Assembly (NCBI GenBank): GCA_905221605.1
Contig: CAJNDS010002080.1
Span: 387,501 to 451,500, forward strand
Length of the DNA stretch: 64,000 bases
Direction of reading: 5' to 3'
Source: Symbiodinium natans
Taxonomy: Eukaryota > Sar > Dinophyceae > Suessiales > Symbiodiniaceae
This document shows positions 12,501 to 20,200 of this stretch, piece by piece. Made by a program: the position numbers and the translations under genes. How positions within the stretch are numbered: the first letter of the stretch is position 1; each line of letters starts with the position of its first letter. The notes under the pieces were generated by a model that made no database searches, was not told the DNA's origin, and saw only the letters and a list, made by a program, of their open reading frames with translations.

Positions 12501-12909
12501 AAAGCTTTTTTGTTCAAGCCATAAAGATATCATGAAACTCATTCGAATCCATGCAACATGTTTGTTCACGTTGAAACAGCAACCTGGCTTCTTTTGCAGA
12601 AACAAGAGAAAGCAAGAACAACCGAGATCCTCCACCGAACCTATAGCCTTCTTGACTCCCGGCCGCCCGTCCCAAACCCTGCACACCTTCAAGCCCACGC
12701 ACGAAAAACCCTTAACCCTAAAACCCTAAAACCCTAAAACCCTAAACCCTAAAACCCTAAAACCCTAAACCCTAAACCCTAAACCCTAAACCCTAAACCC
12801 TAAAACCCTAAACCCTAAAGCCTAAACCCTAAACCCGAACCCCTCCCCCACCCCAAGAGAGCGCCTCCTGCCCCTCCGGCCAGCAGGGCAGCGACCGCAC
12901 TTTCTCCAT
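970..12909 (-). CDS. LicA/choline-kinase-type phosphotransferase gene (12 exons, 3' end not resolved)
   Basis: Predicted ATP-dependent small-alcohol kinase of the aminoglycoside phosphotransferase/choline kinase fold; bacterial LicA-like proteins are the closest style I recognise. The probable substrate is choline or a similar amino-alcohol, but this is not proven. Twelve minus-strand islands translate, in family order, into about 244 residues. They give MEKVRSLPCWPEG at the N-terminus, LSLGEGRTRER, VRIGSDLP, QAASRAAHAVGLAP, VDFVEGRALTE, LARAIRTLHAAPVPEEL, the catalytic loop FCHFDLLADN, the metal loop VDFEYSAPGQPF, and the C-terminal helices DLAVLAMGCSLTPDE and LLTAYLGAELSEMDHYRFK. Family members are about 300 residues, so about 50 C-terminal residues are missing or unrecognised. 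All junctions but one are in phase; the exception is a T7 run at 7182-7188. Introns of 435-2265 bp are filled with telomere-type arrays and dispersed elements. Assembly is by eye, and a transcript is needed to fix the exact sites. Confidence 0.85.
1055..1230. repeat. TTTAGGG / TTTGGGG array
   Basis: A degenerate block mixes TTTAGGG with GGGGTTTGGGG variants. On the minus strand it becomes a CCCTAAA-type arm upstream of kinase exon 12. Confidence 0.85.
1540..1605. repeat. dispersed element, family G copy
   Basis: It contains GGGCCCATGCTTCAGAACCC followed by AAGAAGGTAAGGGACCATACT. Related copies lie at 15752-15866, 29395-29470 and 41950-42085. Confidence 0.65.
1825..1869 (-). CDS. kinase exon 11
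   Basis: 45 nt, phase 0, giving DLAVLAMGCSLTPDE. The acceptor is GGCCAG before GAC and the donor GATGAG followed by GC. The DLAxLA...LTPEE pattern follows the metal-binding loop in the APH/choline-kinase fold, which is its position here. Confidence 0.85.
2280..2362. repeat. CCCTAAA array with C run
   Basis: CCCTAAA/CCCCAAA units (2284-2341) are followed by about 19 C. The block lies directly 3' of kinase exon 10 in transcript sense. Confidence 0.9.
2380..2429 (-). CDS. kinase exon 10 (metal-binding DFEYS)
   Basis: 50 nt. It encodes ILLVDFEYSAPGQPFM, whose Asp in VDFEY corresponds to the Mg-binding Asp of the APH/choline kinase fold. The acceptor is ACGGAG before GC and the donor TTCATG followed by GC. 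An acceptor slightly upstream (CTCCAG) would add PDGG, so the 5' edge is uncertain by about 13 nt. Confidence 0.85.
2447..2495. repeat. TTTAGGG array
   Basis: Short perfect TTTAGGG run that turns into TCTAGGG units. It flanks kinase exon 10 on its transcript-5' side. Confidence 0.9.
2529..2650. mobile_element. MITE-like element, family C
   Basis: The left end reads ACCCAGATCCTGGAAAAAC and the right end AAGGGGTTTTGGAAGATCT, giving imperfect terminal inverted repeats around an AT-rich core. A second copy spans 42600-42775 and a solo end lies at 33683-33713. Confidence 0.65.
2808..2890. repeat. TTTAGGG array
   Basis: Eleven or so near-perfect heptamers. The stretch 2895-3300 beyond it is unique and holds no exon I can defend. 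Confidence 0.9.
3301..3362. repeat. dispersed element, family J copy
   Basis: The TTGCTGAGTTCCGAAGCCCC ... TTTCAGTTCTAT segment recurs at 37354-37400. Confidence 0.55.
3388..3456. repeat. CCCTAAA array
   Basis: Ten perfect heptamers immediately 3' (transcript sense) of kinase exon 9. Confidence 0.95.
3465..3527 (-). CDS. kinase exon 9 (catalytic loop)
   Basis: 63 nt. Joined to the single G left by exon 8, it reads GPLAPNKFCHFDLLADNLVLK. HFDLLADN is the HxDxxxxN catalytic loop of the APH/choline-kinase fold. The acceptor is CCGCAG before G. The donor is AAGC followed by GC, or alternatively CTTG followed by GA at 3459. Confidence 0.9.
3562..3900. repeat. poly-G run and degenerate TTTAGGG/TTTGGGG array
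   Basis: About 20 G are followed by some 300 bp of interrupted heptamers with GGGGTTTA and TTTATATAGGG variants. No exon seen. Confidence 0.85.
4125..4245. repeat. CCCCAAA/CCCTAAA array
   Basis: The array is dominated by the CCCCAAA variant, and lies directly 3' (transcript sense) of kinase exon 8. Confidence 0.9.
4302..4374 (-). CDS. kinase exon 8
   Basis: 73 nt. It encodes EKGYSRLPLLPGLRDLIAQL and then EAAA plus one base. This is the helix preceding the catalytic loop in the family. The acceptor is CTGACAG before GAG and the donor GCAG followed by GC. The one-base overhang is completed exactly by exon 9. Confidence 0.85.
4463..4563. mobile_element. MITE-like element, family A copy 1
   Basis: The terminal inverted repeats are TTGGGATGTTCCCCCTTGTA on the left and its near-complement ending GGGGGAACATCCC on the right. 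Subterminal ACTAACAGTCCTTAAT is matched by the degenerate AGGACCGTTGGCAT. Total length is about 100 bp with no coding capacity. Confidence 0.75.
5202..5273 (-). CDS. kinase exon 7
   Basis: 72 nt, phase 0. It encodes AFLKEVGDVGWGGPHLAKWL and then AYAE. The acceptor is CTCGAG before GC and the donor GCAGAG followed by GA. It fits the variable helical insert between the LH motif and the catalytic loop, and joins exons 6 and 8 in frame. Confidence 0.75.
5520..5700. repeat. CCCTAAA array, degenerate
   Basis: Scattered CCCTAAA, CCCGAAA and TAACACCCTAAA units directly left of kinase exon 6. Confidence 0.85.
5709..5774 (-). CDS. kinase exon 6
   Basis: 66 nt, phase 0. It reads VLTALARAIRTLHAAPVPEE then LE, the ALARxLxxLHxxPVPE signature of APH/choline kinases. 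The acceptor is CCGGAG before GTC and the donor CTCGAG followed by GC. CCCTAAA lies on the left and TTTAGGG (5790-5835) on the right. Confidence 0.9.
6060..6320. repeat. TTTAGGG array with AGAAGGTTT and ATAAGGTTT sub-repeats
   Basis: Heptamers change into about six AGGTTTAGA units (6160-6215) and then AAGGTTTAT/AAGGTGTAT units (6240-6310). The variants arise stepwise along one block. Confidence 0.85.
6330..6400. other. unique island, coding status unclear
   Basis: A GC-rich island open in several frames on both strands; DGRTTFMPPAGPAQAARPF on minus is one. The kinase exons on either side join without it, so it is probably intron sequence. Confidence 0.3.
6437..6640. repeat. TTTAGGG / TTTGGGG arrays
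   Basis: Two blocks (6437-6515 and 6590-6650) are separated by a roughly 75-bp unique piece. A further 240 bp (6650-6880) is unique, with a G13 run, and holds no exon I can support. Confidence 0.85.
6970..6997. repeat. poly-A run
   Basis: About 27 consecutive A on the + strand, inside a kinase intron. Confidence 0.95.
7131..7189 (-). CDS. kinase exon 5
   Basis: 59 nt, giving FFADPDSEVDFVEGRALTE. This is the strand with the xFxEGRxLT hinge signature of the APH/choline-kinase fold. The acceptor is GGTTAAG before G and the donor ACAGAG followed by GA. Joining to exon 4 leaves one base too many; the T7 run at 7182-7188 is the likely cause. Confidence 0.85.
7474..7567. mobile_element. MITE-like element, family D
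   Basis: A 94-bp unit with terminal inverted repeats: TACCCAAAGGCTCCAACGTA on the left and its near-complement TACATTGGAGCCTTTGGGTA on the right. Only one copy is seen in this window. Confidence 0.7.
7880..8065. mobile_element. decayed or interrupted family A element
   Basis: CTACTAGCAGTCCTTGAG and TGGACTGTTAGC occur near 7893-7942, and GAGGGGGAACATCCCAA closes the region at 8046-8062. The order suggests an element interrupted by another insertion or badly decayed. Confidence 0.45.
8296..8516. repeat. CCCTAAA / CCCTGAA array
   Basis: Long block of CCCTAAA with a CCCTGAA sub-run (8331-8370). Confidence 0.95.
8516..8656 (-). CDS. open island ending in a stop, inside a kinase intron
   Basis: The minus strand is open for about 45 codons: LFDASMPGPADVASVWTE, then EKHEDLKQAFAEERENKR and AEAA with a TAG stop near 8517. 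The sequence looks like a charged helical C-terminus. It lies between kinase exons 4 and 5, which join without it. It could be a nested gene fragment, an alternative exon or chance. Confidence 0.4.
8657..8735. repeat. perfect TTTAGGG array
   Basis: About eleven uninterrupted heptamers. Confidence 0.97.
8745..8860 (-). CDS. open basic island, coding status unclear
   Basis: The minus frame reads VRFAPVARGVSKKRKQSGR and continues open to the next array. It is rich in Lys and Arg. Located within the same kinase intron as 8516-8656. No homology recognised. Confidence 0.3.
9358..9432. repeat. dispersed element, family F copy
   Basis: ATAGACCCCAAATAGTCGG ... TTCGGGAAACCCCCAC. Related copies at 18419-18541, 22881-22972, 44843-44922 and 50798-50885. 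Confidence 0.55.
9455..9501 (-). CDS. kinase exon 4
   Basis: 47 nt. It encodes AASRAAHAVGLAPAV plus two bases, the EQAASRAAHAAGLSP helix that is highly characteristic of LicA-like kinases. The acceptor is CCTTAG before G and the donor GTAAG followed by GC. The alternative donor GTAAGG five bases earlier would not restore the frame. Confidence 0.85.
9520..9760. repeat. TTCAGGG to TTTAGGG array with an internally duplicated 31-bp island
   Basis: TTCAGGG units (9527-9565) grade into TTTAGGG. The segment TTGAGGGAAAGCAGCGTAGC plus CCTAAGAG occurs at 9642-9669 and again at 9713-9740, each preceded by TTTAGGG units, so array plus island were duplicated together. Confidence 0.9.
9806..9880. repeat. 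dispersed element, family K copy
   Basis: GGTTCACATACCTTAATCGG ... ATGGCCCCAATTTTCAGGG. A sister copy lies at 10348-10430, only 500 bp away. Confidence 0.6.
10171..10251 (-). CDS. kinase exon 3
   Basis: 81 nt, phase 0. It encodes VDAGGVRSFVRIGSDLPFFG and then VARAREQ. It corresponds to the N-lobe strands of LicA-like kinases (VxDGGxxxVVRIGxDxPxxxVxRxxEQ). The acceptor is CCCAG before GTC and the donor GAGCAG followed by GC. Confidence 0.88.
10256..10330. repeat. poly-G run plus TTTAGGG/TTCAGGG array
   Basis: About 20 G are followed by seven heptamers on the transcript-5' side of kinase exon 3. Confidence 0.9.
10348..10430. repeat. dispersed element, family K copy
   Basis: GTGGTTCATATACCTTCATAGG ending ATGGCCCCAACTTTAGG, aligned with 9806-9880. 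Confidence 0.6.
10660..11600. other. kinase intron 2, several unresolved islands
   Basis: Unique stretches at 10660-10870, 10970-11110, 11195-11330 and 11345-11590 each have one or more open frames. An example is LSELDCLRGRDVVRSRLG on minus near 11230-11280. None is needed to join exons 2 and 3. A TTTAGGG array lies at 11120-11190. Confidence 0.4.
11605..12050. repeat. degenerate AACCCT/CCCCAAA block with a duplicated segment of about 130 bp
   Basis: Low-complexity CCCAAAACCCTCAACCTCCA-type sequence. The phrase AACCCTCAACCTCCACAAGCC recurs at about 11800, 11934 and 11994, and CCTTTAAACCCC with following text recurs at 11718 and 11853, so the block grew by segmental duplication. Confidence 0.8.
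12127..12186. repeat. CCCTAAA array
   Basis: Seven to eight perfect heptamers left of kinase exon 2. Confidence 0.95.
12237..12305 (-). CDS. kinase exon 2 (nucleotide-loop region)
   Basis: 69 nt, phase 0. It encodes VVIRATGEVREELSLGEGRT and then RER. LSLGEGRT sits where kinases of this fold have the GGxTN loop that contacts ATP. The acceptor is CTTCAG before GTG. The donor GAGAGG followed by GT is the only GT donor among the assigned introns of the two named genes. Confidence 0.78.
12312..12375. repeat. perfect TTTAGGG array
   Basis: Nine heptamers right of kinase exon 2, ending in a G run. Confidence 0.97.
12718..12835. repeat. CCCTAAAA/CCCTAAA array
   Basis: Mixed 8-mer and 7-mer units left of kinase exon 1. 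Confidence 0.93.
12865..12909 (-). CDS. kinase exon 1 with start codon
   Basis: 45 nt. Starting at the ATG at 12909 it encodes MEKVRSLPCWPEGQE, matching the LRxLPCW opening of LicA-like kinases. An in-frame TAA lies 9 nt upstream of the ATG, supporting it as the initiator unless an acceptor intervenes. The donor is CAGGAG followed by GC. Confidence 0.78.
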
Positions 12910-13126
12910 GGCCCGCGTTTAGCTTTCTGGGGTTTAGGGTTTAGGGTTTAGGGTTTTAGGGTTTAGGGGTTTAGAGTTTAGAGGTTTAGGGTTTGCGGTT
13001 TAGGGTTCAGGGTTTGCTCCCTAAACCCCTAGACAATCTCAGAGTTCTGAGGCGGAAATCGTAGAGAAAGCGCTTTGGGATCTGAGGTGCCGAGTGAGAG
13101 GTTCTTAGGGCTGCGGGCTTGCGAGT

Positions 13127-13262
13127 TAAGGTTTCACAGGCTCAGGCTCCGCTGCTCTGAAATTAGGGAGTCTTGTCTGTTGCACTGCTGCAAGCACAAA
13201 AACATCAACAGGCACCGAGAGCCCTCCTCCAGGAAAGGGTTCCAGGATAGGGTTAAGGGTTA
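13127..13262 (-). CDS. open island with stop, unassigned
   Basis: The minus strand is open for about 45 codons. It includes LEPFPGGGLSVPVDVFVLAA and LPNFRAAEPEPVKP and ends with TAA. It lies between the kinase start and the last recognised DnaJ exon, and so might be the DnaJ 3' end. A + strand frame of 62 codons also exists. Confidence 0.3.
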
Positions 13263-13495
13263 AGGGTTCGGGGTTAAGGGTTTAGGGTTAAGGGTTACGG
13301 GTTCAGGGTTTAGGGTTGTTGGCTTTTGAGGTAGCGAAATGCGGGCCTGGTGCCTATACCCAGGGCATCATTGGGTGGGCTAGCAGTGGGTAAAAGTCCC
13401 TTGATAACCCCCCCCCCCCCCCCCCCATGAACCCTCTAAAACCCTAAAAACTAAAAAACCCTAAACCCTCTCTTAAACCCCTAAACCCTAGGACC

Positions 13496-13525
13496 AAACC
13501 CCCCCCCCCCCCCCCCCCCCCCCCC
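13496..13525. repeat. poly-C run
   Basis: About 27 C. A second run of about 18 C lies at 13409-13426. Confidence 0.95.
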
Positions 13526-13654
13526 TGAGAGGGAATGTCAATAGAAAGGGAGACCAAAGGTTCCCAATTTTCCCTGGCCACCCATTCTGAGGCTCATCGT
13601 CCGCAGCCCTCAAAAAGGATGAGAGTATAGTGAAGGGCATGTACTCCCACAAAG

Positions 13655-13770
13655 AAGGGAGTAAGGGAGAGAGAGGAGAGAGAGAGAGAGAGAGAGAGAG
13701 ATAGAAGAGAGAGGCGAGAGAGCGGCGAGAGAGAGGGAGAGGGAGAGAAGGAGAGAAGGAGAGGGAGAGA
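13655..13770. repeat. GA-rich microsatellite
   Basis: GAGAGA tracts with GGGAGA and GAAGGAGA interruptions. Frames read from it are repetitive Ser/Leu and are not genes. Confidence 0.95.
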
Positions 13771-14020
13771 CACCAACAACAAGTTGATCAGCTGATGCCT
13801 TTTGGAGGGCGAGCACCAAAAGTCCACGCACCATAAAAAGGCACAAGCCTAAAGCACCAAGCCCACAAAACCCTCAAAACCTACAACCCCCGCAGGTTCG
13901 AGAACCCGAAACCCCAGAGCCTTAAAGCCCTCAACCCGAAACCGTAAACCCTAAAGGCCCTAAACCCTCCAAGTCCTTGACCCTATGCCCCTCGTCCTAC
14001 TCAGAACCGTCCTGGGACCA

Positions 14021-14170
14021 ACCCTAAACCCCCTAAACCCCCTAAACCCCCTAAACCCCCTAAACCCCCTAAACCCCCTAAACCCCCTAAACCCCCTAAA
14101 CCCCCTAAACCCCCTAAACCCCCTAAACCCCCTAAACCCCCTAAACCCCCTAAACCCTAAACCCTAACCC
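14021..14170. repeat. CCCCCTAAA 9-mer array
   Basis: About 15 units of a 9-bp variant (AACCCCCTA) form a homogeneous block that ends in the standard CCCTAAA. It lies left of a DnaJ exon. Confidence 0.95.
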
Positions 14171-14197
14171 TAAGAGCCCTCCCAAACTTCTAGGCGC

Positions 14198-14229
14198 CTC
14201 CTCCTCCTCCTCCGAAGAAGCTGCGGAAC
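14198..14229 (-). CDS. DnaJ exon 9 (FRSFFGGGGG)
   Basis: 32 nt. The acceptor is TTCGAG before G and the donor GGAG followed by GC. Read in the phase left by exon 8 it gives FRSFFGGGGG, typical after DPFxM in J proteins. Another frame gives GSAASSEEEEE, so this rests on phase and family context. Confidence 0.6.
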
Positions 14230-17200
14230 CTCGAAGGGGGTTTTCGGGTTTAGGGTTTAGGGTTTAGGGTTTAGGGTTTAGGGTTTAGGGTTTAGGGTTT
14301 AGGGTTTAGGGTTTAGGGTTTAGGGTGGACCAGGGCTACGGGGCTTACTTGGAGGTTCATGGCACTTATGCACCAATAATAACTGTATTGGCCCACCTTT
14401 TAGCCCTAAAACGGCAAAAAGTACAGTGATAAGTACAGCCTCTGTATTTTCTTCATGTTCTTCTTCTGGCCTGCCGGGGCCACCACTGTGTCACTAAACC
14501 CTAGCCCTAAACCCTAAACCCTAAACCCTAAACCCTAAGCCCTAAGCCCTAAACCCTAAACCCTAAACCTTAAACCCTAAACCCTAAACCGGCCTCTTGA
14601 GAGGCGCGGGCACTGATCGTTGAACTCAAAGGTTTTGCCAACCTTCTGACCAGGCTGCGCCCGTACCAAGCTGGCGACAACGCTGAAACCCTTTAGGGTT
14701 TAGGGTTTAGGGTTTAGGGTTTAGGGTTTAGGGTTTAGGGTTTAGGGTTTAGGGTTTAGGGCTTAGGGTTTAGGGTTTAGGGTTTAGGGTTCCCCTAAAC
14801 CCCAAACCCTGAACCTTGAGCCCTTTAACTACCCCAGAAGCCTCCTCCTCTAATCCTCACCCGAAAGTGCCGCACTTCGGGCTTCGCGTTTTAGGGTTTA
14901 GGGTTTAGAGTTTAGGGTTTAGGGTACCCTAAACCCTAAACCCTAAACCCTAAACCCTAAACCCTAAACCCTAAACCCTAAACCCTAAACCCTAAACTAC
15001 CCTTTTTGGGGGTTGGTTCCTCTTGTCAGGGGACACGAGGAACCGAAAAAGGGTAAAAGGGTGCCGCAGGATATCGAGCCAACGCGGATTGGGAACTTAA
15101 GGTTTGGGGTTTAGGGTTTACGGTTTAGGGTTTAGGGTTTAGGGTTTAGGGTCGGCTTGGGAACTAAGGCTCAGGGCTTTAGAGGTCCGGGCGTCGGGAT
15201 GAGGGTTTAGGGTTTGGGTTTTAGGGTTTGGGGTTCAGGGCTGAGGGCTGTTTGGGGGTTTGGTGCTCAGGGGTTATTCAGAGATCACCCTAAACCCTAA
15301 ACCCTAAACCCTAAACCCCAAACCCTAAACCCTAAACCCTAAACCCTACCCTAAACCGCTGGGGCTGCCGCATCTCAAAGGGATCCTGGCCTGGCCGAGG
15401 GAAGAATAACGTCCGCCCTCTAAACAAAACGCGGGCCCTTAAACCCTGAACGTTTAGGCGACCCATGAGTCCCTTCATAACTCTATATAAGCCATATAGC
15501 CCCCTAAAGCGCAAGATTTTTGCAGATAGGGGTTTTGGGCTTGGGTTTTGAGCTTTGTGGGGGTCCGAGTCTAGGGGTTTGGGGGGTTTGGAGCTTAGGG
15601 TTTAAGGCTTAGGAGTCCCACCCCTGGCCCGCAGCCCCAACAAGGCCCACGAACCATTCGCCTAGGCAACAATCGAATGGCCTTTGTTGAAAAACATCCT
15701 TCTGTGGGTGTCAAAAATAGGGTCCTTAAGGGAGGGGGGGGTTCCCTATGGGTAGTTGCATGGTCCCGTAGTATGGGCCCCTAAAAGGGTACCCCTTATA
15801 TAACCCTTGCTTGTATACCCCATACAAATAAAGGGCCCATGCATCAGAACCAAGAAGGCTAGGAACCCTAAACCCTAAACCCTAAACCCTAAACCCTGAA
15901 CCCTTCAGTGGTTCATGGGAGGTAGGTACCTAGGGAACCTTAGGGAAGCTTAGGATCCTTAGGGAAGAGTGGGGAGTATACGGGAACCCTGGGTTACATA
16001 GCCCCCCTTCCTTGATAGGCACCTGCCACCCCCATGAACCTCCTCTTATGGGGGTTTAGGGTTTAGGGTTTAGGGTTCAGGGTTTAGGGTTTAGGGCTTG
16101 GGGTTTGGGGCCCTTCCTTGAACCCCATAACTTCAGGACCCTACCCGTAAGCCGACACCCTGGCAATACCCAAGCCTTCCTAAAAACCCAAATTTAAACC
16201 CCCACACAGTAATTCAAGAAGCGATGTGAAATTGTTATACTAGTCATATAGTGCATTGGTACATTTTATCTGATTTTTCAAGTCAAGAACCCTAAGAACC
16301 CTAAAAACCCTAAAGCTCTAGACCCTAAAAAGCCCTTGAAACCTTAAAACCCTAAACCCGAAACCTTAAAACCCGAAAAGCCCTGAAACCTTACGTTCCT
16401 CGACACCCCAAAAAAGCCCTATCAAACCTTAACACACTAAAAACTACCCTAAACAGCCTTAAAGCCTCAAATCCCTCAAAGTCCCTAAACCCTAAACCCT
16501 GAACCCTATATACCCTAAACCCTAAACGCTATATACTCTAAACCCTAAACCCTAAAAGACCCTTTAAAAAACCCAAAGCACACTATAAATCGCTATAAAA
16601 ATCCGACACCTTTAAACCCTAAACCCTACAAACCCTAAACCCTAAACCCTAAACCCTACACCCTAAACCCTACAAACCCTACAAACCCTAAACCCCAAAC
16701 CCTTCAAGCCCTAAGTTCCGGAACGCGCCCACCCCCGCCTTGAAACCCTCATTACCTACAGGTTTATGGGAAATACCTACTAATCAAGGGTAGCTACTAC
16801 TAACCCGAAACCCTAAACCCTAAACCCTAAACCCTAAACCGTGGTAGATAGAGTTTTTGCGCCTTGGAAACCATGTCCACCTCCGCCGCCTCCCTGCTCG
16901 TTGAGGCCTTCCTGAGACAGCCCCCAGGTGGCTTGGCTTAGGGTTTAGGGTTTAGGGTTTAGGGTTTAGGGCTTAGGGTTTAGGGTTTAGGGTTTAGGGT
17001 TTGGGGTTTAGGGAATAGGGTTTAGGGTTTAGGGTTTAGGGTTTAAGGTTTAGGGTTCAGACTTACGGTTTCAGGTTTAAAATGCAGGTTGTGGGATTCA
17101 GGGTTTAGTGTAGGGAGTTCTAACGTGGGATTTCGGATTTGGGTTCAGGGTTGTGAATCAGGGTTGTGGGATTATGTAAGAGGGGCTATGGGCAAACTGG

Positions 17201-20200
17201 ACGAAATCGCGCTCTCACCTAGGCGCGGGCACGGCTGCGCTGGCCGTCCTCGAAATTGTCGTCGTTTTTCTACGTCTGAGCTCGCGAAATGCGAACATGT
17301 CGTCGCTTCTGGACCTTTACTATTTGGTGAATACGCTGGCAGAGTTTGTTCAATGGCAAGAATGTGGCAAGCCAAACCAGGCATTGTTCAACGTGCATGG
17401 CAGCTGGTGTTTGTGCATTGTGTGTCGGTCACTTTGCCCATGTTTACGTTTAATATCGTCCCAAATATAAACTGTTCTTGTTGTTCGGCTCTGCACAAAG
17501 CCGATGAGGACCTCCCCCAAAAAGGAAACAAAAACGTCGAACGCTAAAGGGCCCTAGTCTTAGCCGTGGTTCTCCTACATACATCATACGTAGTCCATTT
17601 TTCGGGTACCACATATATATATATATATGTACACACATGGCTCCCTACGATAAAAAGAGCCCACAGAAGGAACAATTGTCCAGAAAACGACAACCCCAAA
17701 CCCCTTAAAAGCTCCCGTAAACCCTTTGACTCGTAAACCCTGTGGGCCCTCCGCTTACTGGATTTTTAGGTTTAGGGTTCTATAGAACTACATGTTTAGG
17801 GTGTAGGTTTCAATGATTACCTGTTTAGCGCTTCGGGTCTAAGGTTACACGCCCTAAGCCCTAAACCATAGAAACATACACATATATTTATATACACACA
17901 TGCATATGGTACCGGGTACCATATACATATCACTAAGGATCCATGTACCTATATATTGTACACTTGGGCCCTAAAGCTACCAGAAAAGGAACCCCTTTAA
18001 GGCCAGAGTATATACGGATACAGGTACCCTAAACCCTAAACCCGAAACCCGCAACCCTAAACCCTAAAGTATGTATATAGGGTTTAACAAGGAAGGCTTA
18101 GGCTTGAAGAGCCCGCCTCGCCGTACTTGTCGTACTTCTGCTTCTTCTCTGGATCGCTCAGCACCTGCTCAGTGTCATGTAGGGTTTAGGGTTTAGGGTT
18201 TAGGGTTTAGGGTTTAGGGTTTAGGGTTTAGGGTTTAGGGTTTAGGGTTTAGGGTTTAGGGTTTAGGGTTTAGGGCTTTAGGGTTTTAAGCTTTTAGGGT
18301 TTCAGGGCTTTTGGTTTCAGGGGTGTTCTCTTTGAGGCTCGGTGGAAGGCATCCATGTGGGATTCCACGCGGGGTATACCCGCATAGTTCGTGAAGTGGA
18401 AACTGGAAGGAATACATGTGGGGGTTTCCGAAAATAGGGGACCCCTAATATAGACCCCCGAATAATAGGATCCCCTGAAAACAAGGCCCCCCCCCGCCCC
18501 CCCCCCAAAGCAGGTACCCCTAAAATCGGAAACCCCCACATTTATGATGACCTTATCGATTCTCGATTGTTCCAGTCTTCGGATGTGCTTACTCTGACTG
18601 GTTCTTCGTGGGAGTCGGGACAGAGGTATCCCACACGTTCCCTGACAGCGCTAAATATGAGAAACTTAAGACATCGAATTCCATAGCTCCCTACTAAGAA
18701 CCAAAAAGCAGCCATGGAAGACTTGTGGTCCAATGCCTTCATGTATCTAACGCAAAGTATGAGGCTCCGCCTAAGAAACCCTATAAAGCCCCATACCCTG
18801 AAGCCGAAAGCCAAGATTGGGATCATTCAGTCCCTTCAGCTAGTAAAAAATGGTACTACTCACTGTACTAGGAATCTTTTGAAGAACTCTCCTCTTCCTC
18901 CTCTTTCGCGCGGTCACTGTGCCTCCAGTCTATCGCTGCTTGGGGAGGGATGAGGGTTTAGGGCTTAGCCACAAATTCGCATACCTAAGCCTTTTGCGCG
19001 TTGACTCTTTGTCTGTCAGAAGAGAAAGCCCCTGCAGTTACAACCTTAGTAGCCGTTCGGGACGTGACGCGGGACGCGCGTCTGGGGACGCGGTCCGGGA
19101 CGTGGCCGCTGGCCCTCCTCAGGACGCAGCCTGCTCCAGGTCTATAGAAAGCGATGCGGCGCTCGCGTGCGTTTCCAGGGGGTGGGAAAACGCACGGGCA
19201 CTTGTGTTTTGAGTTTAGGGTTTCGGGGCTCGCTCCCACAGTTCGTTCCTTCCCCTCCCGTTCCCCTCCCCTCCCCTCCCTTTCCCTCCAATGACCCTTA
19301 GCTGTGTCCGAAAAGGCTCTGTGCATTTCGGGAGGCCTGGAAAATGCACGGGAGCTTTCGGTTTCTGGGTTCAGAGTTTGGGGCTTTGGGCCTCGAGGTT
19401 TTTGCACAGAGTGACTCCTGCCTAGCCCCCCAGGAACTTTCTAGGGAACCTCATGAGGACCCATTCCAGCTCTGCACTGTCCAAAAAGGCTCTGTGTGTT
19501 TCGCGAGGTGCGTTTTCCGAGGCTTTTGCACTGAGTGATTCCTGCCTAAGCCCCAAACTGAATCATGAGGTCACCTTGCAGAAGGCTCTGTATTGTCCAA
19601 GAAGGCTCTGTGCGTTTTGGGGGGCCTGGAAAATGCACGGGAGCTTTCGGGTTCAGGGTTCGGGTTGAGGGCCGCAAGGACTGCGTGGGTTTTCCGAGGT
19701 TTTTGCACTACGTGATTCCCCCAGAAGCCCCCTAAGGAACCTCATGAGGACACCTGCCAGAAGGCTCTGTACTGTCCAAGAAGGCTCTGTGCGTTTTGGG
19801 GGGCCTGGAAAATGCACGGGAGCTGTCGGGTTCAGGGTTCGGGTTGAGCCGCAAGGACTGCGTGGGTTTTCCGAGATTCTTGCACTACGTGATTCCCCCA
19901 GAACCCCCCTAAGGAACCTCATGAGGACACCTTCCAGAAGGCTCTGTGCTGTCCCAGCAGGCTCTGTGCGTTTTGGGGGGCCTCCAAAATGCACGGGAGC
20001 TTTCGGGCTTGGGGCCGCAGAGGACTGTGTGAATTTCCGAGGTTTTTCGCCCCCCCAGGAACCCCCAAAGAACCTCATGAGGACCATCCAGAAGGCTCTG
20101 CACTGTCCGCAAAAGCTCTGTGCGTTTCAGGAGGCCTGGACAATGCACGGAGCCTTCGGGTTCAGGGTGCAGGGTTTCGAGTGTGCGTTCTTCCAGGGAC

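Noticed and set aside
13985-14167. 60-codon + frame of Asn-Pro-Leu repeats
   Set aside because: Translation of the CCCCCTAAA array; no independent sequence.
14395-14690. Using the islands at 14425-14480 and 14596-14690 as DnaJ exons
   Set aside because: They would separate DPFEM from FRSFFGGGGG, which are adjacent in J proteins, and their phases do not fit.
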